A stretch of 64,000 nt of DNA from positions 7,828,675-7,892,674 of the forward strand of contig NC_087078.1 of assembly GCF_026151205.1 (NCBI RefSeq). The letters are read 5' to 3'. The stretch is from Bolinopsis microptera (Eukaryota > Ctenophora > Tentaculata > Lobata > Bolinopsidae). Both the position numbers and the translations under genes were made by a program. Positions within the stretch are counted from its first letter, which is position 1, and every line of letters begins with the position of its first letter. The notes under the pieces are model-generated. The model saw nothing but the letters and a program-made list of their open reading frames with translations, did not search any database and was not told the DNA's origin. Shown here piece after piece: positions 44,001 through 63,823 of this stretch.

Positions 44001-46699
44001 TTCTCTGGTCGAGGTCCTCAGCATATCTAATGGGAGCCAGGAACACTCTGAAAACGAGTGTAGCGTCCTCCTCTCTCGTATTGCAGACTTTAAAGTGGTA
44101 GGTGAAGGGGAGATGCTGCAGAGATGTTGTGCGAAGGACTTCCTCCTTGCGGTCTTTGTAGATAGTGTGTTCTTTTTCTATCATCCTGGTGAAAAGTTGG
44201 TCGCGAAGCTCTTCTTGGCATGGCCCTAATCCTGGATCAGGCTCACAGATAATAGAGACATCATCTACCTCTATCCCTCTCACCTTCAGATCTTCCTTTG
44301 TATAAGACAGAATGTTGCTAAACCGTCTGTATTTTTCAAATATAGTGTCAATGAACTTATGCCACCTGTAAAATACAGGGTCTCTGGCTGCTGTCTCCGT
44401 TGCGATCATTGCTCCAGGGTCTATGTTATACCTCCCATCAGGATCGTTCATTAAACTAATCATCACGTGACCGTTGTTGTGGAGGTTCCCGTAGAGCTCC
44501 TTGTTCGCTGAGCCAGTGCTCGCTTCCACGCAGCATCCTAGCTTGTCCATCGTCAATTGAACTCTGTTACCAGTAGGGTCCTCTAGATGATTTCTTGCTA
44601 TGGCTATATAGAGCCTCTCTTTGTTCGTGTCCATGTTACTCGCCAGAATGTGACGGGAACCTAACGTCACACTGTCAGGTATGCTCATGAATGAAGCCCT
44701 AAAGGAATAGTCCTCTAACTTTGGGTTGAAACCTTCAGGTAAAGGATCATCCCAGTGAATACCTGGTCCGTAAGGTTCAACAGGAGAGAGACCCACTGCT
44801 AGCCTTTCAAAGTTGTATCTTGCAAGCATCTGCTGGTGCATGTACGCGAACAGCTCTCCCTGCCTATCTTTTACCGGCTCAGCGAAGGGGTAGTAGACAT
44901 GCCAGTTGTAGTGGTGCTCGGAGAGTCCGGGGTCCTGTCTCCACCAATCCAGCTTGTTTTCTGGATCCAGAGTTGCTTTGCTACCAATAAGGGTTGCTGC
45001 GCTTCCGAGAAGGTTGTTTCCCCCGGTTAAGATCTACCAGATATTTTTGGTCCCATGGAAAAATTTTGTTCCTAGCCGAAATTATTGCCGGTCAAAGGTC
45101 AGCGCTCAGCGATTTTCAATCACGCGCCCTGAAAATCGAGTCTAAAAATCTATCTCCTCCTACATTTTTTGAGCAATCACCTTGAAACTTTCAGGATATG
45201 TTCTAAGGACCATTTAAAAACTTTTACTCTTTTTAGAATTTCGAGATAGGCCTTTAAAAAATTTTTATTCGATTTTGAAAATCTTAGACCTCGTTTTTTG
45301 ACGATTTTTTCAGGTCCAAGATTTTCAAAATCGAATAAAAAATTTTTAAAGGCCTATCTCGAAATTATAAAAAGAGTAAAAGTTTCTAAATGGTCCTTAG
45401 AACATATCCTGAAAGTTTCAAGGTGATTGCTCAAAAAATGTAGGAGGAGATAGATTTTTAGACTCGATTTTCAGGACGCGCGATTGAAAATCGCTCGCGC
45501 AATACAATTACACATGAGCGCTGACCTTTGAGATGGTCCTTGCAGAAGAAAGCTCGTGGGAGTGTTTGGGAAGGAGGAGGAAGAGTCATGTTCTTGGTGT
45601 CTTCATGTTTAAACAAGGCTATCCTGGTCAGATAGTCCACGTAGGCACTGGTAGGGTGGCGGTTCTTTAGATCAGAGAGAGCTTCTATCATCTCCGATAC
45701 GTCCAGTTCGGAGAGTTGGTGTGCTGTGGCGTGGGCTTTCTTCATATGCTTCTCAACGAAGACGGTGAATTGAGGAATGTGGCTCAGCTCCGTAAACTCA
45801 GCATTCCTGACTTCATTGCCCTTCACGAATATTTCATCGTCTTCCAGGAATACTTTGAGAAGTTCTCTGTTTAACTCTAGATCAGCTGTCTTTGAACAGG
45901 TGCAGTCTGACATCTTCTGTAACGGTATTCCCATCTACTAAAGAGGGAGAGTTTTTTAATTCTGCAGCTAGAAATGTTACTATATATTATTATTAAGTTT
46001 AGTAATAATTTCAATATTGCTTAGTTTGATTTTCTTATATGCGGAAGAAAAAAAATCATACCTTAGAATAACAATAACAATATGTGAATAAAAATACTGT
46101 CTTGGTGTCCTTTACGCTAGTATATATACTGATCTGGGGTGTGTTTGGGTATGACAAATGTTTAAGCTCACTGATAAAAGTTCTTCAGAATGAAAACACG
46201 GATTAGGGCACAAAATGAACTCCTAGTTTACAATAGTTTTCATAGGTTGTTGTTAATTCCTCATAATCGCACAGTTTACTAACCGTTCATTAAGTACCAA
46301 ATGACTTTAAGTTCCTGAATATTTCTGACTACACTGCATCATTTAACTACGTTATCTTGGCCCTATCATTTTCTGTTACTTCTAAATCATCTTTCATCAG
46401 AACTCCCGCCCTAAATGGCGACGTTATACTGAGTTACTTACAAAACCTACTTATTGTCAAGTTTCATTGTATTTTAATGTTAAGTAACGCTTATATTCCA
46501 TTTTCAGAAGCAGCCAGTCTTTAAGACACAAGAAAACAAAGAAGAATCCATAAAGTACATCCAGGAATTGCTTAGCACCAGATTTGGATGTCCGGTTGAC
46601 TTTCGGCTCATTGATAGAAGGGTTTCGCAACAAAAATCTCAGCTTTTAGATATAATAGACATGTCACAAGAACCTGATATTGAAGTTTTTGAGGAGTGA
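41093..46699 (+). CDS. ERAL1: Mitochondrial Era-like GTPase (12S rRNA chaperone)
   Basis: Exons 41093-41327, 41511-41645, 41887-42107, 42332-42499, 42756-42908, 43078-43182 and 46508-46699 join in frame to 402 residues. ERAL1 binds mitochondrial small-subunit rRNA during mitoribosome assembly. A serine/arginine-rich presequence leads into the G domain: GSPNVGKST (G1, split by intron 1), DTPGLL (G3) and LVLNKID (G4, split by intron 3). The C-terminal KH-like domain (about residues 280-390) ends FGCPVDFRLIDRRV. Where Era proteins carry a glycine-rich GxxG RNA-binding loop, this one reads TQENKEES, so the canonical loop is lost. The last intron is 3.3 kb and holds a hemocyanin gene on the opposite strand; both splice sites are phase 0. 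Confidence 0.85.
43531..45934 (-). CDS. Arthropod-type hemocyanin / prophenoloxidase, nested in the ERAL1 intron
   Basis: The N-terminal exon (45934 to about 45530) carries a helical domain starting MGIPLQKMSDCTC, without a signal peptide, as in arthropod prophenoloxidases. The main exon (about 45015-43531) has the type-3 copper centre: CuA HHYNWH (about 44899-44916) and HQQ, CuB HNNGH and RWHKF, so all six histidine ligands are present. The C-terminal domain includes CGCGWPRNLLVPRGT, a family hallmark, and ends GHEPFNHSA. The enzyme would oxidise phenols or bind oxygen; phenoloxidase activity is the likelier role outside arthropods. A 436-bp foldback element separates the exons. GT donors at about 45530 or 45508 and AG acceptors at about 45014-44990 could remove it, but the pairing is unresolved; otherwise the gene is broken. 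The start follows an acceptor-like CTCTTTAG. Confidence 0.88.
45095..45530. mobile_element. Foldback element inside the hemocyanin gene
   Basis: Two arms of about 205 bp are near-perfect inverted copies meeting near 45300, with outer ends TCAAAGGTCAGCGCT / AGCGCTGACCTTTGA. The interior is AT-rich and non-coding. A relative lies at 13486-13640. No clear target duplication is visible. Because the outer end supplies AAAG|GTCAGC in the gene's orientation, the element may provide its own splice donor. Confidence 0.85.
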
Positions 46700-47002
46700 T
46701 TTTTGCGTTTTTTGAAAACTGCTTTTTTAATGATTTTTAATGGAACCTGCTCGATTTTGATCCAGTTTTGCGAGAGTCCACTAACTACGAAAAACTTTTT
46801 GAAATGTGTAAATATATTGTTGTGTTCATGTTATGTATGTTGATTGAATGATGAAATTCGAAAGTATACTTATCTGCGACAGAAAATGTTTCAGTCAAAC
46901 TTAAATATGGCGGAATTTTTCAAAATCTGCCAAATCTGCTTAACCATTCAAATTATTTGTCAAATAACAAAATTTAATTAAACATTCTCAGTGTTTAGCA
47001 GC

Positions 47003-47723
47003 ATGGCCTCGTACCAATCTCTTGGTCCTATCAAGGAGCACATATACAAGGAGAAGCACACCGGAGGAGTCACCCTCAAGGATGTTGAGTCACATATGTG
47101 GGTCAAAGAATTCGCCGCATTCCTTAAGAAATCAGGAAAACTGACAATTCCCAAGTGGACTGATATCGTAAAGACTGCCACTTTCAAAGAGCTCCCACCT
47201 AAGGTAAATTATGACATATGTAATATTTAACTTCCTGTTTTCAAACTCATTTTATTTTATATTCTAATTTCTAATTTCTGAGACAGGATCATAGTAACAA
47301 TTGTTACACTGTACTCCTAGCCCACATTGTTGTATAGAATCATTATTTTGTTACTATCATTGGTTTGTAACTCCAGTAAATTCTCAGGACAATGACTGGT
47401 ATTACATTCGATCAGCAGCCCTATTGAGAAGAGTATATCTTAGACAGGGTGTAGGAACCGGTTCCTTGAGGAAAATCTACGGAGGACGAATCAACAGAGG
47501 ATCAGCCCCCAGTCACCACAAAAACGCATCAGCTTCCGTCATCAGACACGCTCTTAAAGGGCTCGTAGAGATGAAACTGATCGCCAATCATCCCGATGGT
47601 GGAAGAATGATCACAAGTGCCGGACGACGGGACGCCGATCGTATCGCCTCTCAAGTTATGAGCGCCTCACAAGTTGCTGTTGAGGAAGCAGAGGAGGAAG
47701 TTGCCATTGTCGCTGAGGAATAA
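47003..47723 (+). CDS. RPS19: 40S ribosomal protein eS19
   Basis: Exons 47003-47203 and 47388-47723 give 178 residues, longer than the roughly 145 of the vertebrate protein. eS19 is needed for 18S rRNA 3'-end maturation and sits in the 40S head. The core starts [20 protein letters not shown] and includes [36 protein letters not shown] and [20 protein letters not shown]. The extra length is a 22-residue N-terminal lead ([19 protein letters not shown]...) and an acidic C-terminal tail ([14 protein letters not shown]). The ATG follows two possible acceptors (CTCAG and TTTAG) within 15 bases. Last member of the co-oriented translation gene block, 303 bp after ERAL1. Confidence 0.95.
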
Positions 47724-48030
47724 TATGTGGATTTTTATTTATGAGTTTTAAAAAGAATAATTGTTTAATTTGGAACTTCGAAAATCTCTCAAATTCTAGA
47801 AATCACTTTGATGAAGATCGACCTAACATTATCAATTATCAAGTCAAATTACAAAATGTAGAAAACGTAAAATCCCAACAATGAACCATTGTCCAGAGTG
47901 CAGGCCAACCCGTTTGCCGTTGGGATAGTAGCGTATACAGTACAGCGTATCTTGGATACATGATGTGCGTCTATTCGTAAGACTAGAAAATAAGCTCTTA
48001 AATATAACCCGTGATTAGATTCGAACCACT
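47724..48030. other. RPS19 3' flank
   Basis: Nothing recognisable beyond probable 3' UTR. The motif TTCGAACC near 48017 resembles a tRNA T-loop, but no arms pair around it. Confidence 0.35.
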
Positions 48031-48039
48031 CCAGTTTTA

Positions 48040-49400
48040 CTGGGCGGCGCGCAGCCTGTCATTCCGCCAAATCTCCATTATGATCATAAACATAAATATA
48101 ATAGCCTGGGGTCCCCCAGGTAACTCAAGTTTTATCATTTATACACTGTACATTTTTATATTATGTCAACCTATCCACTATAATCAAATCTTCCGAGCGC
48201 GCGCAGGGCTGTACTGGTTTACTCTTAAACTTTTCTACACGTTGTATACCTCTCTCGCGCGTCGTGCACTTCGGCGAGAGAGCCTTTAGGGGCCCTTCGC
48301 GCGCGATCAAAAGGGGTTGCAGTTGATACATGTTGCGTATCACAAACATCAAAGATATTATTCCGCGCGCGAAAAGTGGCATGCAACGTATGAGAAGGTT
48401 GCAGCGTGTGTCAACTTGAACTTGAGTTACGATGAAAGTTGACGGATGTTATTAGTCTAAATTTCTTCGAAGTTGCGCGCGCCGCTTTCTTCTTGAAATT
48501 TTTTACCTGGGGACCTCAGCACTCAGGCTATCATGTTTACAAACATAATAGAGATTAAGCGGAATGACAGGCTGAGCGCGGCCCAGTAAGAAATGTTAGG
48601 CCCGATTGAGGCAAATGTTGATTCACGATGTCAATCCTTCGCATCTCGCCGATCTGCATACGTGGTTGCGAGAAGCATTATTGGATGCGCGCGCGCGACC
48701 CAGTAGTGCATCGCGCTACAAAGGCAAATGCTACGAAGTAGCGAGCGCCGGGCTAGTCCATTAACAATGGACAACGATGAAAGCTACAGCAGTGTTTACA
48801 GTTTATATTCTTCAAATGAGTAAGTACAGCTATATCATATTATAGCACAATGAAATACAATATTACAAATATTCAAAATTTGATTTTTCGATTTCGATCA
48901 AAAATTGACAAAAATCAAGCTATATGACCCGCTGCGCACGAGTGCCGGGCTCCCCCTGTAAAGTGAAACGACAATGGGGGTACGGTCACGACGTGATAAC
49001 TGATACAATAAAGTACCTAGTCGAAATTTGTATCACGTCGTGACCCCCATCGTCGTTTCACCCTGTAGAGTTCCTTCGATACAGGGGAGCCGCGCACGAG
49101 TGCGCGGCGGGTCATACAACGTATGACAAGTCGAAACATTGAGCTAAGGATTCGGATAAAATTCTGCAATATTACTCAGATTTGTTTGACGTGGCTTCTA
49201 TTGGACCCCTGTCCACTTTGATTCACTATGTCAATCCTTTGCAGCTCGGCGAGGCCCATCGGTGCACGGGTGCATTTGCCGATCTACTGAAGTAGAATTG
49301 CGAAAAGAATCATTTGATGCGCGGCGCGGCCCAGTAGTGCATCGCGCTACAATTGTTTGTAGGTTTACAACCTACCAGGACGCGCGCCGGGTTAGACGAC
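48040..49400. repeat. CpG-rich inverted-repeat complex, relative of 17.1-18.4 kb
   Basis: Blocks around 48050-48118 and 48505-48580 are inverted copies (AGCCTGTCATTCCGC near the outside, GATTAAGCGGAATGACAGGC at the far side). Sequence near 48440-48500 matches 17184-17245. A unit starting GATTCAC(G/T)ATGTCAATCCTT occurs at 48619 and 49220, with a related piece at 17125. A palindrome spans 48925-49110 around two (G/C)ACCCCCAT(T/C)GTCGTTTCAC copies. No coding frame. The consistent co-occurrence of these blocks in two places 31 kb apart suggests composite elements. Confidence 0.65.
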
Positions 49401-50433
49401 ACTATATACAATATTCTTTGATCTACTCTGCCAAGTAATCGGGAAATTCAAAATTGAGAGTTTAATTAGGAAGGACGCTTTCAAAAGATCTAAAATCTTT
49501 TAATGTCCATTTCAAGTCGAGTACTCTTGACCCACTTAGTCCACATGCCTTGCAAACTTACAGCACGGTATTTGTGATTTGTAATGGTCTAAGTTCCTAA
49601 TACTCGCCAAAGATGGTTCCTCTAGTCAATCGTCAACGTAGGTGAAGAGAAAGCTTCACAACAAACTAGGTGGCTGCATTTTGTTTTGATTTTATTAGGT
49701 CCTAATATTTATTCCTAGTGTCTTACAGTTTTAAGAGAACTCTCTTTAAATTATTTTAATGCAGTCTCTCAGATAAGTTTTATACCAGGACACTTCAACA
49801 AAGATACTCTACCCACAGTTAGGGGCCATAATTGTTTCAATTATGTAACTGTATAGAATTATTATCATTATTTAATATCAATCTTAGGTGCACGTCTTGT
49901 AGTGCACTGTAAACCATATAGTTAACCATAATAGTTGATAGGACTATAATTTACTGCACTATAGTTGTCATAGATACTTTGTATCTTTAGTGAAAACGTC
50001 TCCATCCATTTACCCCGTTATTGGGACTCCTAGCTGTGAAAATGTCTCAAAACAATGTACATAAACAGAACAACTGGATACTTCTTGCCTAATGCTAGCT
50101 ATTATAAATCTCTGCCTTATTTTAATCGTGCTCTCTAGAATGAGTAATGACGAATAAAATGATGAAATAGTGCGCAAAAAATAGTGCACCATCTACTCCA
50201 TTGCAATCATTAAAATTTGTGCCAAGTATCTGTCGCAAATCTCTTATTAGGTATCATATGTTGAGATTGTTAGTTGATATCGACTCTTAATGAAACGCAG
50301 TACAAATGGTGTTAATCAAGCTGAAATAAATAGATATCAATTATCGATTACAAACAAGTAAATAGCAATCATGGAATATCTTAATGAGAGAATATGTATA
50401 AAACAATATAAAAGGTGTCTATAGATAAAAAAC
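49401..50433. other. No gene recognised
   Basis: AT-rich. The 40-bp word starting GGGGCCATAATTGTTTCA at about 49822 repeats that at about 20520. Confidence 0.4.
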
Positions 50434-50441
50434 AATACTTA

Positions 50442-50734
50442 CAGTGGCGTAACGTTGCCTGTTGGCACCCGCGCCCCCTGCCGAAAAGGCGCCCCCTGTT
50501 GGCGCCCCCTCCCCTTTTGGTGCCCCTCCCTAAAATTGAACAAATTAGGTGATTTTAGAGGATACCCCGGTAAAAATCTCTAAAAAAGTGTGTATCTAGA
50601 GCAAAACGCGCAGTTTTGCTAGTACTTTAGTTAAGTTTTCATAATTGTCCCACATTCAAACGACGATTTGGCGCCCCCCTAAGACGGCGCCCCCCTGTAC
50701 AGCGGGGTCAGCGGGGCCCTTCGTTACGCCACTG
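50442..50734. mobile_element. hAT-type MITE, copy 2
   Basis: 293 bp, with the same CAGTGGCGTAACG ends as the copy at 16122 and a perfect 8-bp target duplication AATACTTA at 50434-50441 and 50735-50742. The two copies differ at only a few positions, so they are recent relative to their surroundings. Confidence 0.93.
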
Positions 50735-50899
50735 AATACTTACCAAGATAAGAATGAACTGGATCGAAAGGTAAGTTCTGAATCTTCAGGTGTCCAGAAA
50801 AGACAATTTTTGAGAAAAGACAATTTTATTATTTATCACCAATTCAATGCATAATCAATAAATATATATCCAAATAAATTTGATTTAAAATTAAATGAT

Positions 50900-51005
50900 A
50901 CAAGTATGCTAGCAGCTAGCGCGCTTGTATTTGATAAATATTCACGCTGTTAAAATGGGTTTTACCACACCGCCACTCACATTAGCACAGTTGGTGAACG
51001 TTAAG
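50900..51005. repeat. Dispersed repeat, inverted copy of 19020-19140
   Basis: Reverse complement of the 19.0-19.14 kb repeat, including GCTAGCAGCTAGC and CCACCGCCACTCACATTAGC. Confidence 0.75.
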
Positions 51006-51009
51006 CTTT

Positions 51010-51990
51010 TATGAGCCCTGGTTGACTGCTGAGAGTGGCGACGGGTCTGACATTAATTTTATCTTAGTTTAACCTATATTCCAATAAAATTTTAGTTTTG
51101 AGTTATAATTATATGATTTGTATGCGATATTTAAGTTACAGCTGCTCGCAATACATTATTGCTTAAAAATTGTTAAATATGCTCACTATACGCTTAATTT
51201 TAGATACCGTATGTATATATACATATCAGCTCATAATACCAAATAACAATAATAAATAAATTAAAAGCATGAAGAGGTCCAAAACCAATTTAAGCATGAC
51301 ACCAGGTTGAATACATTGTCATCGGAAGCTGCAAGCTTATTAACGTTTGATTCCACGTTGATCCGTTATTATGCAGTCACCTTCAGGCGGTGTCGACGGA
51401 TCATGCGAAAAGGGTTTTTGACAGGCTGTGCCCTTACCATAATTAAACTGAACCATTGCCTGATACGATGTAAACATGAGTGTTGGATAGGTGAGCCGCG
51501 CGCGCATTTGTGTCGCTCTGACAAATAGCGCTTGAATAATTTAGTTACCAAGACGTAAATCGCGCGTTACGTAAAGGATAATTTTTCCCTTCGGATAAAG
51601 TGAACGTTACACCCGCGTGTAACCTGCTTCAATGGTTTGTGTGCATGTGTGGTGGAGTGAGTGTATAATGTAATGATTGAATGAATCTTTTTTCTTTTGT
51701 GGTCTATATATGATGTGAGTGACAGGTGTAAAATGTAAAAGATATAAATATAAATGGGGGTCTTTTCATAGGAAAGTGTTGAAGTTTAAGTCCTGATATC
51801 ACATTTCACTGAATGCTTATAGGAAACAAGTGATTAGCTATAATAATTTAAGATGACCTATTGAAATGAGATATAACAGAGATGACTGGGAATATGCCAC
51901 ACAAAAAAATAAATAAATAAAAACCCATTGGACCTTGATGTAGAGAGAGTGGGACAATGTTATATTAGCTCAGTATTGACTATTGTGATC
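51010..51990. other. No gene recognised
   Basis: AT-rich with no supported exon. The stretch follows a dispersed repeat and precedes a retroelement remnant. Confidence 0.35.
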
Positions 51991-51999
51991 ATTCAAACA

Positions 52000-52465
52000 A
52001 TATATAATACATTCAATTAAATCAAGTGATGCAACTGGCAGAGCACAATACATAGGTAACAGAAATGGTCCATTGTTACCGATATTGAGCGGCCATCCAC
52101 AAAAGAAAAGCGGCCGCATTTCTTGTTGTAGTTTAAACGATCAAATATATACACCAAAATTTCAAAACACATGATTTACTCCATCATTGGGGCAGGGATA
52201 AGGTTGTATGAGACTTCTGGTAGAGGGGCTCATGTTTGCTGTCCATCTTCTTTCCTCTGTACCCACGTAGAGCAATAAGTGTTGTTCTTAGCATTGCAAA
52301 TCTTATCCTCGTTCTTACATGCCTTACCACATCACAATACCTCTCCTTCCTCTTTCTTGCTATGAGGTCCGCTAATCTGTTGACAAGTTGCTTACACTCT
52401 TTCGACATACCTCCAGATGTGAGAAATACAGCCTGGGTGAAGGTTGCCTTCTCCACATTCAACAC
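52000..52465 (-). pseudogene. Retroelement C-terminal fragment
   Basis: EKATFTQAVFLTSGGMSKEC, then RLADLIARKRKERYCDVVRH and VRTRIRFAMLRTTLIALRGYRG, belongs to the same RT-tail family as 20942-21292. The flank 52000-52180 matches 26990-27150. Truncated upstream. It ends about 150 bp before the MSK start codon. Confidence 0.75.
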
Positions 52466-52623
52466 TCTCTAATTGTAGATAGAGTGGTTGCCACAAAAAA
52501 AAACAGTGTGTACTTATTTTTCGAATAAAATTGTTCTAACTCTCCCACAATAGGTAGTCAAGACATGGTATTCTGAAGATATCAGCAGAAAATATATAGA
52601 GCTGTTATTGATGTTTTCAGCAA

Positions 52624-62753
<10,130 letters not shown>

Positions 62754-63591
62754 TAATTAACTCCATGTTTATGTTAGTTAGTCAAAAAGGTGTTGCAAAA
62801 GGTGACCATGTCTGCGAATCTTAAGAGTAGGTTAATTACTGTTATTGATTTATAATAATAATTATAATTATTTTTAAATAATAATAATTATTATTTATTT
62901 AATACAAGCTTCCATTCACGGGATAGCCAGTTACCTGGCAAATCTCGCTCATGATGCTTCTCCAAGCTCACACAGATATTCATTTCTGCACGAGAAGCCC
63001 ATCACAGCTACCAACAATTAATTCAATGTATAATAATAATTATTAAAATTAAAATTATTTCTTAATAATGGGAATACTTTAGGTCTCTCAACATATTAAT
63101 ATAATCCGAAATTATATTAAGGCTACATAGGTACGGTAGGTGACGGGTGCATACCTTGAATCGGAATCTTGGGCTTCACTTGGAATAGGTTATAACTGGA
63201 GAAATTAGTTAGGTACTGAGCACACATTTTATAATGTTTGAATATCTCATTCTACAACCGTCAACCGAGGTCACTAAAATTTACAAACTACTATAAATTT
63301 AGATTTTTAAACCTTTCGGGAAGAACGTAACGAAAACTTTCGAGTAATCAGAAGCAATAAGTACTTGATGCAGAAATCGGGAAAAAAGTAAACGTATACA
63401 TTCTGGGAGGCTCTGTTTTATGGGAGGCATATACCCGTATATTGAACAGATGTAAGTAAGTTTGAAATCTAGGGAGGTTCACTAAATTTAGTTCAATTTC
63501 AAATTTATTCATACGTTGACCTGCATTGTCCCTCAAAATAGGAGAACATTTCTGTGATAGCTTAGAATTTGGGTACGAGGGGGAGCAGTGA

Positions 63592-63684
63592 TATGGGTAT
63601 GTGGGTATGTGGGTATGTGGGTATGTGGGTATGTGGGTATGTGGGTATGTGGGTATGTGGGTATGTGGGTATGTGGGTATGTGG
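63592..63684. repeat. 8-bp tandem repeat (GTATGTGG), about 11 copies
   Basis: Near-perfect GGGTATGT units from 63592. The homogeneity implies recent expansion. Confidence 0.93.
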
Positions 63685-63767
63685 GGGAGTAAAAGAGTTG
63701 ATTCTGGGGAGGCCGCTACGTGCGATGTGCATTGTTACCCACGTCCAGCATGGTGCCGCTAAGTGAC

Positions 63768-63823
63768 CTCACGTGGCCTCCCACGAGGGTTGCACGTGGG
63801 CTGCACGTGCCCGCACGTGGGCT
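63768..63823. promoter_or_regulatory. Cluster of CACGTG E-boxes
   Basis: Four CACGTG sites lie within about 55 bp, spaced 10-25 bases, several in a G(C/T)(A/T)GCACGTGGGC-like context, plus CCCACGAGG half-sites. It could be an intronic MSK enhancer bound by bHLH factors or simply a short GC-rich tandem duplication. Confidence 0.4.

Noticed and set aside
45458-45530. C-terminal extension of the hemocyanin N-terminal exon frame past the DHLKG segment
   Set aside because: The last residues of that open frame are translation of the foldback element arm, not conserved protein.
48005-48060. Possible tRNA (TTCGAACC T-loop-like word)
   Set aside because: No pairing T-stem, anticodon stem or acceptor stem can be formed around it.
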